64,000 nucleotides of DNA from Exiguobacterium oxidotolerans JCM 12280 (GTDB taxonomy: Bacteria > Bacillota > Bacilli > Exiguobacteriales > Exiguobacteriaceae), in contig NZ_JNIS01000001.1 of the NCBI RefSeq assembly GCF_000702625.1, positions 1,178,001-1,242,000 of the forward strand. Direction: 5' to 3'. The notes below the pieces were generated by a model. It was given only the letters and a program-made list of their open reading frames with translations. It did no database searches and was not told where the DNA came from. Positions within the stretch are counted from its first letter, which is position 1. Each line of letters opens with the position of its first letter. Below, piece by piece: positions 48,086-58,683 of the stretch. A program made the translations under genes and the position numbers.

Positions 48086-49729
48086 ATGACGCTCACAACG
48101 ACCGACTGGCGGAAATCCGCTGTTTATCAAATCTATCCGAAAAGTTTTTATAGCCCAGAAGGAAAAGCGACGGGCACCCTCCGTGGCGTCACGGAAAAAC
48201 TCGACTATCTCGCGTCACTCGGCATCGGTTATTTATGGCTGACGCCTGTCTATGCCTCACCACAAAATGACAATGGGTATGATGTCAGCGACTATTATGC
48301 AATCGATCCCTCTTACGGAACGATGCAAGACTTTGATGACCTGCTTGCGGAAGCAACGAAACGTGATTTAGCGGTGATGATGGATATCGTCGTCAACCAT
48401 TGTTCAACAGAGCATGACTGGTTTAAGCAAGGACGGAATCCCGACAGTCCGTATCATGATTATTTCATTTGGCGGGATGAACCGACCAACTGGCAATCGA
48501 AGTTCGGTGGCCCGGCCTGGTCGTTTGATGAAGTCGCTGGCAAATATTATCTTCATTTGTTCGATCAAACCCAAGCCGATCTCAACTGGGAAAACCCACG
48601 TCTTCGCGAAGACATCTATCAGATGATGCAGTTTTGGCGCGATAAAGGAGTCCGTGGATTCCGCCTGGACGTCATCAATCTCATCTCGAAGGATCAATCG
48701 TTCCCAAATGATCCGACTGGAGACGGCAGAACGTTTTATACGGATGGCCCTCGAGTCCATGATTACCTTCAGGAAATGAATCAACGTGTGTTTGAAGGTC
48801 ATGACTTGATGACGGTCGGTGAGATGTCATCGACGACACTCAATCATTGCCGGCAATATTCACATGTCAGCGAGGAAGAGTTGAAGATGACCTTTAACTT
48901 CCACCATTTAAAAGTCGACTATCCGGACGGTCAAAAATGGACAGCCGCGCCATTCGACTTTCTCGAATTGAAACGAATCATGTCGGACTGGCAAGTCGGG
49001 ATGCAGGGCAAGGCGTGGAATGCCATCTTTTGGTGCAACCACGACCAGCCCCGTGTCGTCAGCCGCTTCGGTGACGATACCGTCTACCGCGTCGAAAGTG
49101 CGAAGATGCTCGCGACGACGTTACACGGTCTACAAGGCACACCGTATATTTATCAAGGTGAAGAAATCGGGATGACGAATCCGGATTTCACGGATCTTAC
49201 AGATTATCGTGACGTCGAAACATTGAATCTCTATGAAGAAAAAATTGCTCAGGGCGAAGCACCTGAACAGATCCTTGCGGCAATCCGCCAAAAATCACGC
49301 GACAACGCCCGAACACCGATGCAATGGGATACGACGCTTCACGCCGGTTTTTCAGAAGCAACGCCGTGGATCGACGTCGCTCCGAACTATACTGACATCA
49401 ATGTCAAAGCGGCCGTCGCTAATCCTGATTCGGTGTTCCATCACTATAAAAAGTTGATTCAATTACGAAAACAATATGACGTGTTGACGAACGGAATGTA
49501 TCGTCTTCTCACACCGGACGACTTGTCGATTTGGGCGTACGAACGAACGACAGAGGACGAACAGCTACTCGTCCTCTCGAACTTCTACAGTTCAGAAACG
49601 ACGTTCACGTTACCAGAGACGATGTCGGACGCCGACGTATTGATTCAGAACTATCCTGATGTCGCACAAGATGGGCGCAACGTCACATTACGTCCATATG
49701 AGTCGGTCATGTTCTACCGGACCACTTAA
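48086..49729 (+). CDS. treA: Trehalose-6-phosphate hydrolase (alpha,alpha-phosphotrehalase)
   Basis: A 547-residue GH13 enzyme cleaving trehalose-6-P to glucose and glucose-6-P. Catalytic Asp in RGFRLDVIN, Glu in VGEMSS and Asp in WCNHDQPR are all present, as is DIVVNHCSTEHDWF. ATG 48086 follows AAAGGTG; the GTG at 48077 overlaps that site. Length fits TreA/TreC. Assignment over other oligo-1,6-glucosidases rests on operon context. Confidence 0.93.
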   Translation: MTLTTTDWRKSAVYQIYPKSFYSPEGKATGTLRGVTEKLDYLASLGIGYLWLTPVYASPQNDNGYDVSDYYAIDPSYGTMQDFDDLLAEATKRDLAVMMDIVVNHCSTEHDWFKQGRNPDSPYHDYFIWRDEPTNWQSKFGGPAWSFDEVAGKYYLHLFDQTQADLNWENPRLREDIYQMMQFWRDKGVRGFRLDVINLISKDQSFPNDPTGDGRTFYTDGPRVHDYLQEMNQRVFEGHDLMTVGEMSSTTLNHCRQYSHVSEEELKMTFNFHHLKVDYPDGQKWTAAPFDFLELKRIMSDWQVGMQGKAWNAIFWCNHDQPRVVSRFGDDTVYRVESAKMLATTLHGLQGTPYIYQGEEIGMTNPDFTDLTDYRDVETLNLYEEKIAQGEAPEQILAAIRQKSRDNARTPMQWDTTLHAGFSEATPWIDVAPNYTDINVKAAVANPDSVFHHYKKLIQLRKQYDVLTNGMYRLLTPDDLSIWAYERTTEDEQLLVLSNFYSSETTFTLPETMSDADVLIQNYPDVAQDGRNVTLRPYESVMFYRTT

Positions 49730-49744
49730 CGACTTAAAATGAAT

Positions 49745-49794
49745 AGAGGGAGGTGGATTTCCAGTATATGATCCGGAAATCCGCCTCCCTTTCC
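49745..49794 (+). terminator. Terminator of the tre operon
   Basis: GGGAGGTGGATTTCC and GGAAATCCGCCTCCC pair, followed by TTTCCC. Confidence 0.85.
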
Positions 49795-49818
49795 CTTGTG
49801 AACGATAAGGCTTGTATA

Positions 49819-49866
49819 GAAAAGGCCGATGCTTCCGTGAAAAGTCGGAAGCGTCGGCCTTTTAAT
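49819..49866. terminator. Second bidirectional hairpin
   Basis: AAAAGGCCGATGCTTCC pairs with GGAAGCGTCGGCCTTTT, with A and T tracts. It serves the minus-strand symporter gene. Confidence 0.88.
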
Positions 49867-49925
49867 GGGTTGTGATTTGATTCCTGCGTCGGATTCACAT
49901 CCGAAAGGAATGATCGCTTTTGGAT

Positions 49926-51287
49926 TTAGGAGGCGTTTCGATTTGCCTGTTCTTTTTTCAGCTGTTCGCGGAACAACCTCGTCTCGGCAATGACGACGCC
50001 GGACAGACCAAGCAGACCAATCAAGTTCGGTATTGCCATCAAACCGTTAAAGACGTCCGAGATGGCCCAAACCATGTTCAAGTTCGTCGTCATCGCGCCC
50101 AGTCCGGCGACGAGAACAAATACGACGCGGTACGGCACGATTGATTTTTGACCAAAGAGATAATAAATCGATTTTTCACCGTAATACGACCAGCCGAGGA
50201 CTGTCGAAAAGGCAAACAAGACAAGTCCAATCGTGACGATATACTTTCCGGTCGGACCGAGGAACACTTCAAAACTTGCAGTCGTCAATTCGACTCCTTC
50301 TAATCCGGTCCCGATTTTTCCACCCATGACGAGCGTTAATCCTGTCATCGAACAGACGAGAATCGTATCGAGGAAGACTTGTGTCATCGAGACGAGTGCT
50401 TGTCGTCCCGGGAAATCGGTTTTCGCAGCAGCAGCCGCGATTGGTGCTGAACCGAGACCCGCCTCATTCGAGAAGACGCCTCGGGCGACACCGTAACGAA
50501 TCGCTGCCCCGATTGCACCACCCGTAATCGCCTCATTGGAGAACGTGCTACTGAAAATTGTTGAAAATGCCGCTGGAATCAAGTCGTAGTTCATGATTAG
50601 GATCAATAAACCACTTCCGACATAAAAGAAAATCATGAATGGCACAAAAAAGCTGACGACTTTCCCAATCGATTTGACACCGCCCAAAATGACGCCACCC
50701 GTTGCAACCATTAAGACGATTCCGGTCACGTAGAGCGGTACATCGAACGTTGACTTCATCGCGAGCGCAACCGAGTTCGTTTGAACCCCGTTACCAATCC
50801 CGAAAGCGGCAATCGAAGCGAAAGCGGCAAATAAAACCCCGAGCCACTTTTGCTTGAGCCCCCGTTCAAGATAGTACATCGGACCCCCGGCCATCTGCCC
50901 TTTTTCATCGACGACACGGTATTTGACGGCGAGAATCGCCTCCGCATATTTGGTCGCCATGCCGAATAATCCGGATAACCACATCCAGACGATCGCCCCT
51001 GGTCCCCCAAGGACGACGGCTGTTGCGACACCGACGATATTCCCCGTACCGACCGTCGCTGCCAGTGCGGTCATTAATGCCTGAAAATGACTGATGTCCC
51101 CTTCCGATTGTTTTGAGTCCTCTTGTTTCGTAAACGCGAGCTTTAACGCATAAGGAAGTTTTGTAATTTGAATGAATCCTAAACGAATCGTTAAGTAAAT
51201 GCCTGTTCCGACTAATAGGATCAGTAACGGTGCCCCCCAAACCAAATTCGACACCGAACTTACCCACTCAGTGAATGACGTTCCCAT
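49926..51287 (-). CDS. Alanine/glycine:cation symporter (AgcS family)
   Basis: A 453-residue transporter with about ten to eleven membrane segments. Family signatures GTGNIVGVATAVVLGGPGAIVWMW (as two motifs GTGNIVGVATA and GGPGAIVWMW) and SNEAGLGSAPIAAAAAKT are clear. It takes up alanine or glycine with Na+ or H+; glutamine-specific relatives (AlsT) exist, so the substrate is not certain. Monocistronic. Confidence 0.93.
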   Translation of the reverse strand: MGTSFTEWVSSVSNLVWGAPLLILLVGTGIYLTIRLGFIQITKLPYALKLAFTKQEDSKQSEGDISHFQALMTALAATVGTGNIVGVATAVVLGGPGAIVWMWLSGLFGMATKYAEAILAVKYRVVDEKGQMAGGPMYYLERGLKQKWLGVLFAAFASIAAFGIGNGVQTNSVALAMKSTFDVPLYVTGIVLMVATGGVILGGVKSIGKVVSFFVPFMIFFYVGSGLLILIMNYDLIPAAFSTIFSSTFSNEAITGGAIGAAIRYGVARGVFSNEAGLGSAPIAAAAAKTDFPGRQALVSMTQVFLDTILVCSMTGLTLVMGGKIGTGLEGVELTTASFEVFLGPTGKYIVTIGLVLFAFSTVLGWSYYGEKSIYYLFGQKSIVPYRVVFVLVAGLGAMTTNLNMVWAISDVFNGLMAIPNLIGLLGLSGVVIAETRLFREQLKKEQANRNAS

Positions 51288-51394
51288 GCTTTTCCCCCCT
51301 CTGCAATTCCTATGTAGACTTTCCCATTTTTTCAGAATTGACAGAATACTGTCAACCCTATTTCCTAAGTTCCCCGTTCAGAGATGTTCCACAC

Positions 51395-51443
51395 ATAAAA
51401 AAACGCCGACTTCCTCCGACTTGTCACATCGCGGGAAATCGGC
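51395..51443 (-). terminator. Terminator of the lipoprotein gene
   Basis: On the minus strand GCCGATTTCC pairs with GGAAGTCGGC across a long loop, followed by GTTTTTTT. Confidence 0.7.
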
Positions 51444-51449
51444 TATTCA

Positions 51450-52217
51450 TCATTGGTTCATATCAGTAATCGTTTGGGCCTCTTTCGCCTCTTCCGGCAA
51501 CTCAATCGACTCGATGGTATTAAATTTCGAGAATGTCGATTCGTTTGTCATCTTAAACGAAGTTCCTTCTGCGATCTCAAACTCCATCTCCATGTCGAGC
51601 GTTTTCGGATAATACGTTTTGGCATCGTACGTCATCGTATAGTCCATCTTTTTATAATCGATTTGATCCATCATTTCTTTCATCTGCGCCATCTGTCCTG
51701 ATTGTTCGAGCGCTTCTTGCATGAAGTTTTTCAGGTCATCCCCTTTTAACTTCACATCGATTTGATAGACGTCGTCTTTTCTTTCAGCCGTCCAGTTGTC
51801 CTTATACTTTTTCAACAACTTTAAATTTTGTTCCGTCGATGTAGGCGACTCCATCATTTCATTGAAATCGGATAGATCCTGAACAATCCAGTTGTCCTCT
51901 TGCTGCACATACATCTTGTCATCGAGCATATAACTTTCAACGACCATGTCCGTACCATCTTCGACATTTTTCATCTTCATCGTCTGATGCATCGCGAATG
52001 GTTTTTGAATGGCATCAGCAGAGACCTCTTGACTGATCGGCATGCCACCGACTTCAGAAAAGATCTTACTGTCCATATGGAACGATTGAATGTCGTCTTG
52101 CGCCGCTGTCGCTTTTTTCAGCAGTTCGCTATTCGACAGGTCGTCTTGACTGCATCCGGCAAGACCAATCGATGAGACGACGGCTAGCGCCAACACACCG
52201 GTTCGTTTTTTCATCAT
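51450..52217 (-). CDS. DUF6612-like lipoprotein
   Basis: A 255-residue lipoprotein with lipobox LAGC (Cys22). The body is acidic and Met/Asp/Lys-rich, with an extended beta layout (SFHMDSKIFSEVGG ... MKMKNVEDGTDMVVESYMLDDKMYVQQ; a typical LolA/LppX-like order), and matches DUF6612 lipoproteins of Bacillales as remembered. Function unknown; lipid or hydrophobic ligand binding is possible from the fold class only. Confidence 0.7.
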   Translation of the reverse strand: MMKKRTGVLALAVVSSIGLAGCSQDDLSNSELLKKATAAQDDIQSFHMDSKIFSEVGGMPISQEVSADAIQKPFAMHQTMKMKNVEDGTDMVVESYMLDDKMYVQQEDNWIVQDLSDFNEMMESPTSTEQNLKLLKKYKDNWTAERKDDVYQIDVKLKGDDLKNFMQEALEQSGQMAQMKEMMDQIDYKKMDYTMTYDAKTYYPKTLDMEMEFEIAEGTSFKMTNESTFSKFNTIESIELPEEAKEAQTITDMNQ

Positions 52218-52289
52218 TACTATCTCCTCCTCATTTACTCCTGTCTACGAGAGACGTTTGGAAAAAGTTTCAAACCGCATTTTGCTGTT

Positions 52290-54947
52290 TCAGGTCAAAT
52301 CCCGGTACAAAAGTGGCTCAATCTCATGCGGCGGCATCGGACGTCCAAAATAATAGCCTTGCATTCGCTCACATGCTAATTGATTTAAGACGTTGACTTG
52401 TTCAAGCGTTTCGACCCCTTCCGCGATGACAGCTAAGTTCAGGGATTGGGCGAGGTGGATGATGGAAGAAATCATCGAGTACCCACTTGCCTCGATATTG
52501 ATTTTTTGAACGAATTCACGCGGAATCTTCAGCGTGTCAATCGGGAAATCAACAAGACGGGACAGCGAAGAATACCCTGTCCCAAAGTCATCGATCGAAA
52601 TCGTGAATCCGAGCTGTTTCAGCCGATGCATCGTCTCGACCGTCTCTTCGATGTCTTCGACTGCTGACACTTCCGTGATTTCTAAGTCGATTTGTCTCGG
52701 ATTGACTTGTGTTTCCTTGACGAGACGAACGAGTGTCAGTACGAACGTCGGATGATGAAACTGTTGCATCGAGACATTCAGACCGACCTTCAACTCGATT
52801 CCTTTATCCTCCCAGCGTTTCGCCTGCAAAAAGCCTTCACGTAAAACCCATTCACCAAGACGAATGATCATCCCCGCTTCTTCCGCGAGGGGAATGAAAT
52901 CGTTCGGTGAAATCATTCCGAGCTCGGGATGATTCCAGCGGACCAGCCCCTCGACACCGACCATTTGATACGTGATCGTGTCGACTTGAGGTTGATAGCA
53001 CAAGACGAGTTGATTTGTCTCGATTGCATGGGGGAGCTCCGACTCAAGTCGTAGCCGGTAGGACGCCGCTTCCGCAATATCATCAAAGAAGACGACCGTT
53101 TTTCCGCCTTTTGCCTTTGCCTGATACATCGCTAAATCCGCTTGTTTTAATAACGTCACGACATGTTTCGGTTCCGTTCTTTGATGGCGAACTACTCCGA
53201 TGCTCGGGCTCGAGACGACTTCAAGCCCTTCAATATTGTACGGGATGCTCAACTGGTTAAGAAGGCGCTCGGTCCGGGTTCTCGCCCCTTCTTCCGACAC
53301 GATATGACGGAGAATGACCGTGAATTCATCGCCCCCTTGTCGGGCGACGACATCTTCGATTTCTGTCGCGCGGCGTAAGCGTTCTGCGACTTGAATCAGC
53401 AATTGATCGCCGATGTGATGTCCAAACGAGTCATTCACGAGTTTAAAATCGTTTAAGTCGATGAAGCAGAGAATGATTGTTTCTTGACTTTGTTCTTGCT
53501 CGACTAAATGGTGTAACATCTCTTCGAAATACTTTCGATTGACCGCTTTCGTCAAGTGGTCATAGTACGCAAGCTGATGGATTTTCAATTCATTTTTCCG
53601 CATGTCTGTGATGTCACGACCGATGCCGAACAAACCAACAAGTCGTTTTCGGACACGAATCGGAATTGTCGTCACGCTGAGCAGGACATTGTTGCCACCT
53701 TCCTTTCGAAACACCGTCTCGAATTGTTCAGCGCTCATCTTATCTTGATCCACCATGGCAGAAGTCCCTTGTCCAAGCAATTGATCGTACGACCGACCAA
53801 TCAACTCGCTCTCACAATGTTCCGTCAGTTTTTCGAATGATGGGTTCGCACTTTCGATTTGTCCTTTCAAATCAAGAGAATAAACGGCATCCGGATGATA
53901 CGTAAAGAGTGATTCATAACGTTCCTTACTCTCTTCCAACTCGTCCGCCTTATGGTGGATTTCTTGAATCAATTGATGGTTACTTAAAATCATTAAAATT
54001 TGCCGGACTAAAATTAAGAGAATCGTCACCCCGCAACCAATCATCAATCCATTTAAGGCATCTCCCCGTTGCGCATAAAACAGCATTGTTGAAAACAATA
54101 GAAGTACGAGGAAATACGGTAAAAATAACCGCCCGAGATGCAAGGATTGCCTTTCTTCCTGATCGACTCGGATATGTTCCATCGTCACTTCTCCCGCGTG
54201 ACCGGAAATCGCGACTAACAATAAACTTAAAATGAATAACGGATCAATCGCTGCGGTATTCTCATATCCATGGATGGTCGTCATATATAGAAAAATGGTA
54301 TCGGCGATAATCTGAATTAATATTCCAATTAATAAAAAGGAAAAACAGGTCGGTCGTGTGACAGTTTGTCGTTTTTCGATTAAGAAGTAGATGCTGATGA
54401 CACAAAACAGCAATACGACATCATTCATCGGATACGCGAACGCGACGAAGTTTTCCGCTGTCGACGCTTGCCCATCCGCTAAAGAAGGACGAACCAAGAA
54501 AAACCAGCTGTATGTCACAGCGACAGTCATGACGATTAAAATATCAAACACGAATCGAATCAATTGGTGTTTCGTCACGTATTTTCGAATCAAATGAAGA
54601 AATGCCATAAAGAAAAAGAACGATTGCAACATATAAAAAGGGTCCGGCAGACCGGGAAAAGGAACGGCAACCTGTTGGATATTTTCATAAGACATCCAAA
54701 TCAGTTCCGCAATCAGATAACTTCCTGTTCCGAAAGCAAGATAGAGAAAAAACCGACCTTGGTCCCGACCATTCGTTCGATATGTGTGCAGTAAGAATAA
54801 TGTTGCAGCTATACAGCCTATGATAGAAAAAATGTTATTCCCCCACGATGCCAGTTCCGGTCGATCGGCATAAAACCAGATCCAACTATAATAGCTCAAA
54901 CTAAATAAAAGAACGCCGTACACGTAATGAATCCGCTTCATGTTCAT
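52290..54947 (-). CDS. Membrane-bound PAS-GGDEF-EAL c-di-GMP protein
   Basis: An 885-residue protein. The N-terminal 330 residues have about nine hydrophobic segments, then a short coiled coil, a PAS domain (about 345-460), a GGDEF domain with an intact signature (ARQGGDEFTVILR, about residue 550), and an EAL domain (about 640-880). The EAL active site is nearly complete: EGLVRW, LNVSMQQ, LEITEVS, DDFGTGYSS, Lys in DTLKI, AEGVET and QGYYFGRP; the Asp in the usual KIDRSF is replaced (KIPREF). It could both make and degrade c-di-GMP, unlike the degenerate protein at 8416. The start at 54947 or 54941 is unresolved. Confidence 0.9.
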   Translation of the reverse strand: MNMKRIHYVYGVLLFSLSYYSWIWFYADRPELASWGNNIFSIIGCIAATLFLLHTYRTNGRDQGRFFLYLAFGTGSYLIAELIWMSYENIQQVAVPFPGLPDPFYMLQSFFFFMAFLHLIRKYVTKHQLIRFVFDILIVMTVAVTYSWFFLVRPSLADGQASTAENFVAFAYPMNDVVLLFCVISIYFLIEKRQTVTRPTCFSFLLIGILIQIIADTIFLYMTTIHGYENTAAIDPLFILSLLLVAISGHAGEVTMEHIRVDQEERQSLHLGRLFLPYFLVLLLFSTMLFYAQRGDALNGLMIGCGVTILLILVRQILMILSNHQLIQEIHHKADELEESKERYESLFTYHPDAVYSLDLKGQIESANPSFEKLTEHCESELIGRSYDQLLGQGTSAMVDQDKMSAEQFETVFRKEGGNNVLLSVTTIPIRVRKRLVGLFGIGRDITDMRKNELKIHQLAYYDHLTKAVNRKYFEEMLHHLVEQEQSQETIILCFIDLNDFKLVNDSFGHHIGDQLLIQVAERLRRATEIEDVVARQGGDEFTVILRHIVSEEGARTRTERLLNQLSIPYNIEGLEVVSSPSIGVVRHQRTEPKHVVTLLKQADLAMYQAKAKGGKTVVFFDDIAEAASYRLRLESELPHAIETNQLVLCYQPQVDTITYQMVGVEGLVRWNHPELGMISPNDFIPLAEEAGMIIRLGEWVLREGFLQAKRWEDKGIELKVGLNVSMQQFHHPTFVLTLVRLVKETQVNPRQIDLEITEVSAVEDIEETVETMHRLKQLGFTISIDDFGTGYSSLSRLVDFPIDTLKIPREFVQKINIEASGYSMISSIIHLAQSLNLAVIAEGVETLEQVNVLNQLACERMQGYYFGRPMPPHEIEPLLYRDLT

Positions 54948-55092
54948 TCGCCCCCCTTTCTTCCAAACCTCTAAGTTTTCCGTACTTTTATTATTATACG
55001 GTGGTTATACCATCCCGTGTATGCGTGACCATGAATTATTGACAAAAAACAGAAAACTTTCTATCGCATGTAAGAGGGGCACGACCTCAAAA

Positions 55093-55160
55093 AGGAATCG
55101 CTCATTTCACGCGCTTTCCTGGAGGAGTCGCGTAAAACGAGTGATTCCTTTTGAACGATC
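55093..55160 (-). terminator. Terminator of the rib operon, with a repeat core in its loop
   Basis: On the minus strand AAAAGGAATC pairs with GATTCCTTTTT and CGCG with CGCG, enclosing GACTCCTCCAGGAAAGCGCG, close to the conserved core of the structured element family. It ends in TTTTT. Confidence 0.7.
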
Positions 55161-55218
55161 TAACAGGTGGCGGATTGACCTTTACGTCCGTCCCCGTTTT
55201 ACATCCGATAGAGAAACA

Positions 55219-55680
55219 TTACTGAAAGCTGCGTAACAAGTTCGCCATCTCGATGGCAGAGACCGCCGACTCATACCCTTTGTTCCCTGCTTTCGTGCCG
55301 GCCCGTTCGACAGCCTGTTCGATTGAATCCGTCGTCAATACACCGAAGATGATCGGGACACCCGTCTCACGCGACGCACCGGCGACACCTTTCGCGACTT
55401 CATTGCAGACATAATCGTAATGCGACGTCGCACCGCGGATGACGGCACCAAGTGTGATGATCGCATCATACTTACCGCTTTTCGCCAGTTTCTCCGCGAC
55501 GAGCGGAATTTCGAATGCGCCCGGCACCCACGCCGTATCGACGTTATCCGCTGCGACACCGTGACGACGGAAGGCATCGTTTGCTCCTCCGACTAATTTA
55601 GATGTGATCAATTCATTGAATCGTGCCGCGACGATCGCAACCCGTAGTCCTTCGCCCGTTAAAAATCCTTCGTATACCAT
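55219..55680 (-). CDS. ribH: 6,7-dimethyl-8-ribityllumazine synthase
   Basis: A 153-residue enzyme that condenses the pyrimidine intermediate with dihydroxybutanone phosphate; it forms 60-mers in Bacillus. [51 protein letters not shown] and the catalytic His (SHYDYV) are present. Last gene of the rib operon, 1 base after ribBA. Confidence 0.96.
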   Translation of the reverse strand: MVYEGFLTGEGLRVAIVAARFNELITSKLVGGANDAFRRHGVAADNVDTAWVPGAFEIPLVAEKLAKSGKYDAIITLGAVIRGATSHYDYVCNEVAKGVAGASRETGVPIIFGVLTTDSIEQAVERAGTKAGNKGYESAVSAIEMANLLRSFQ

Positions 55681-55681
55681 C

Positions 55682-56869
55682 TTAATTTCCTCCTTCGAGA
55701 TCGAGCAGATGCCCGAGCTTCGTCTGTTTGGTTTTGAGATACTGGTGGTTTTCTAAACTTGCCGGTACTTCATGCGGAACCCGCTCCAGCACGGTGATGC
55801 CGTACGTTTCGAGCGCTTGCTGTTTATCCGGGTTATTCGTCATCAAACGGATTTTCGTGACACCGAGGTCCTGAAGCATCGCTGCTGCGACGGCGTAGTC
55901 GCGTAAGTCGGCTGCAAATCCGAGCGCATGGTTCGCCTCGACCGTATCGAGTCCTTGTTCTTGGAGCTCATAGGCTTTCAGCTTCGCCATCAGACCAATC
56001 CCTCGCCCTTCTTGACGCAAGTAGAGGACAGCACCACCTTCTTGTTCAATCCGGTCGAGCGCCGCATCGAGTTGCGGACCGCAGTCACACCGTTTGGACC
56101 CGAAGACGTCACCCGTCAGACATTCGGAATGAACCCGGACGAGCATCCCGTTTTCTGCTTCACCTGATAGCACCGTGACATGTTCCTTGGCGTCAGGTGT
56201 CGTATACCCAAGCATCCGAAACGCCCCGTGCGTCGTCGGTAACAAGACTTCCGCTTCACGGCGGACAGGGCGCTCGAGATAGCGGACGAGAGCATCGATC
56301 GTAATCATTTTTAAATCATGTTCTGCTTTATACGTCACTAAATCATCGACCCGTGCCATCGTCCCGTCTTCTAAAATGATTTCACAGATGACGGCCGCTT
56401 CGGCGCTTCCCGCGAGCCGTGCCAAATCAATCCCTGCTTCCGTATGACCACGCCGGACGCGGACGCCGCCTTCATTCGCGATTAACGGAAAGATATGTCC
56501 GGGACGCTTGAACTGCTTTGGACCATCCGTCAACATCCGCTGAATCGTCATTGCCCGTTCCTCTGCACTGATGCCGGTTTTCGCATCTTCATGATCAATG
56601 CTGATCGTAAAGGCCGTCCCGTGCGGATCTGTGTTGACATCTGTCATCGGCCGGAGTTCGAGTCGTGTTGCGATATCCGGACTGACCGGGACACAGACGA
56701 GTCCTTTGCCGTAAGTGATCATGAAGTTAATCATCTCGGGTGTCGCATGTTCCGCAAGTAACACGAGATCCCCTTCGTTCTCACGGTTTTCATCGTCACA
56801 GACGATGATCGGTCGTCCGCGTTTTAAGTCATCCACTGCTTCTTCAATCGAATCAAATCCGTTCATCAT
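55682..56869 (-). CDS. ribBA: Bifunctional dihydroxybutanone-phosphate synthase / GTP cyclohydrolase II
   Basis: A 395-residue fusion. N-terminal RibB domain ([30 protein letters not shown]) and C-terminal RibA domain with the zinc Cys cluster ([20 protein letters not shown]) and [13 protein letters not shown]. It supplies both branches of riboflavin synthesis. Its start overlaps the ribE stop by 4 bases. Confidence 0.96.
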   Translation of the reverse strand: MMNGFDSIEEAVDDLKRGRPIIVCDDENRENEGDLVLLAEHATPEMINFMITYGKGLVCVPVSPDIATRLELRPMTDVNTDPHGTAFTISIDHEDAKTGISAEERAMTIQRMLTDGPKQFKRPGHIFPLIANEGGVRVRRGHTEAGIDLARLAGSAEAAVICEIILEDGTMARVDDLVTYKAEHDLKMITIDALVRYLERPVRREAEVLLPTTHGAFRMLGYTTPDAKEHVTVLSGEAENGMLVRVHSECLTGDVFGSKRCDCGPQLDAALDRIEQEGGAVLYLRQEGRGIGLMAKLKAYELQEQGLDTVEANHALGFAADLRDYAVAAAMLQDLGVTKIRLMTNNPDKQQALETYGITVLERVPHEVPASLENHQYLKTKQTKLGHLLDLEGGN

Positions 56870-57492
56870 ACTTCGCCTCCTAAAAATGCCGACCAGTCCG
56901 TCTTCGCATCCTTCTGCGTAAAGTGATAGAGATGTTTCGCCATCAAGTCACATTCGATATTGACGAGGGCACCCGTCTGCAAGCAATCGAACGTCGTGAC
57001 TTGGCGTGAATGGGGAATCAATGAAATCGTCACCGCATCGTTTCCGACATGTTGCAGCGTCAGGCTCGTCCCATTGATTGCAATCGATCCTTTCGGAATA
57101 CAGTACTTGCTCCAATCGCCTGCTTCAAAACGGTATTCCATCGCTTCACCGTCTGGTCGCCGGCTGAGAAAACGAGCCGTTCCGTCGATATGCCCGCTGA
57201 CGAAGTGACCCCCGAACCGTCCATTCGCCGGCATCGCACGTTCGAGTTGAACGGCTGTCCCGACTCGTAACGTCTGCAGCGATGTCGCCCGGATCGTTTC
57301 ATGGACGGCATCTGCCGTAAATCCGCTCTTCGTCATCGCCGTCACCGTCAAACAAATCCCGTCAACGGCAATGCTGTCGCCAATCTTCGTGCCGTCAAGC
57401 ACTGCTGTCGCTTCAATTTCCAGCGCCAATCCGTTCGCCCGGGGGACTTTTCGTTTTAATGTGCCGAGTTCTTCAATCAATCCGGTAAACAT
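56866..57492 (-). CDS. ribE: Riboflavin synthase alpha subunit
   Basis: A 208-residue enzyme with two lumazine-binding half repeats (start [11 protein letters not shown]; second half beginning near [14 protein letters not shown]). It dismutates two lumazines to riboflavin and the pyrimidine precursor. It overlaps the ribD end by 16 bases. Confidence 0.95.
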   Translation of the reverse strand: MFTGLIEELGTLKRKVPRANGLALEIEATAVLDGTKIGDSIAVDGICLTVTAMTKSGFTADAVHETIRATSLQTLRVGTAVQLERAMPANGRFGGHFVSGHIDGTARFLSRRPDGEAMEYRFEAGDWSKYCIPKGSIAINGTSLTLQHVGNDAVTISLIPHSRQVTTFDCLQTGALVNIECDLMAKHLYHFTQKDAKTDWSAFLGGEV

Positions 57493-58523
57493 GTCACCCT
57501 CTCCTTTCGTACATACTGGAGATGGACGTCCGGTCCGATTTGTTTCATATTCACTAAATTAAAACGGTCTTCGATGTCGTGTGCCGTCGTCAGAGATTTT
57601 GTCCCACTGAAGAGGGACGGTGCCTGATAGAGTTCGATCGTATCCACGAGATCCGCTTCTAAAAATGCGGATTGAATCGTGGGACCGCCTTCAATCAACA
57701 GACTGCGAATACCTTGTTCATATAAAAGTTCGAGGATTTGGTCCGGTGTCGCATACGTCCCGACGAAAACCGTCACGTTCTCGCGCTCTGTCGTACGCGG
57801 CTGTTCCGTCAGCCAGTACGTCGGATTCAAGCCATCGTTTAAGACTTGGAATGTTTCAGTCAGGCGCCCGCGCCGATCGACAATGACACGGACCGGTTCG
57901 ATGCCGGTCGAACTGCGCAACGTCAGTGCCGGATCATCGACAATTACCGTGTCGCTTCCGACGAGAATCGCATCGTGCGTCCCGCGTAACTGACGTCCGT
58001 CTGCGCGCGCCACTTCTGAAGTGATAAAGCGTTGTTCACCCGTCGCGACCGTCCCGTTCATCGTTTGGGCGACTTTCACTGTGACATGCGGACGTTTTCG
58101 TTCGATCGCCGTCCAAAATGGTTCATACAGTGCCACTGCCTCGTCTTTTAATAGACCGACTTCGACGTCAAGTCCCGCTTCCCGGAGACGTGTGATGCCG
58201 CTTCCTGCGACGAGCGCGTGCCGGTCCTCTGTCGCGACAAAGACGCCGGCAATCCCGGCTTTTAGAATCGCTTCCGTACACGGCGGTGTTTTACCGTGAT
58301 GATTGCACGGTTCGAGCGTCACGTAGAGATCTGCTCCGCGTGCTGCTTCACCTGCCATAAGGAGCGCCTCGACTTCGGCATGGGGTCCTCCCGCATAACG
58401 GTGGGCCCCAAATCCAACGATTCGTCCCTGTTTGACGATGACGCAGCCGACACTCGGATCCGGACTCGTTTGACCGTTTAACATGTGTGCTAGTTGCATC
58501 GCATAACTCATGAATATTTCCAT
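57477..58523 (-). CDS. ribD: Bifunctional riboflavin deaminase/reductase
   Basis: A 348-residue enzyme. N-terminal deaminase with zinc ligands HAEVEALLMAG and PCNHHGKTPPCTEAI; C-terminal reductase (HVTVKVAQTMNGTVA; LLIEGGPTIQSAFL). ATG 58523 (MEIFMSYAMQLAHML) follows AAGGAG by 8 bases; the open frame upstream runs into the riboswitch terminator. First gene of ribD-ribE-ribBA-ribH. Confidence 0.95.
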   Translation of the reverse strand: MEIFMSYAMQLAHMLNGQTSPDPSVGCVIVKQGRIVGFGAHRYAGGPHAEVEALLMAGEAARGADLYVTLEPCNHHGKTPPCTEAILKAGIAGVFVATEDRHALVAGSGITRLREAGLDVEVGLLKDEAVALYEPFWTAIERKRPHVTVKVAQTMNGTVATGEQRFITSEVARADGRQLRGTHDAILVGSDTVIVDDPALTLRSSTGIEPVRVIVDRRGRLTETFQVLNDGLNPTYWLTEQPRTTERENVTVFVGTYATPDQILELLYEQGIRSLLIEGGPTIQSAFLEADLVDTIELYQAPSLFSGTKSLTTAHDIEDRFNLVNMKQIGPDVHLQYVRKERVTCLPD

Positions 58524-58541
58524 TTTTTTCGCTCCTTTCAA

Positions 58542-58573
58542 CAAAAAAGACGCCTCCTGTAAAAGGGGCGTCG
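58542..58573 (-). terminator. FMN-controlled attenuator terminator
   Basis: GACGCCCC and AGGAGGCGTC pair, followed by TTTTTTG, ending 6 bases before the ribD ribosome site. It is the expression platform of the FMN riboswitch. A second hairpin (TTTCTG/CAGAAA, 58604-58630) may be part of the antiterminator. Confidence 0.85.
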
Positions 58574-58683
58574 CGATTGAAGGATTGACGAAATAAGCGT
58601 CTCGTGTTTCTGTTTTTTTGCATACAGAAACAGACCCTTCTCTGAACATATTTTTTCAGAAAATGGCGGCAAGCGCATTGTTT

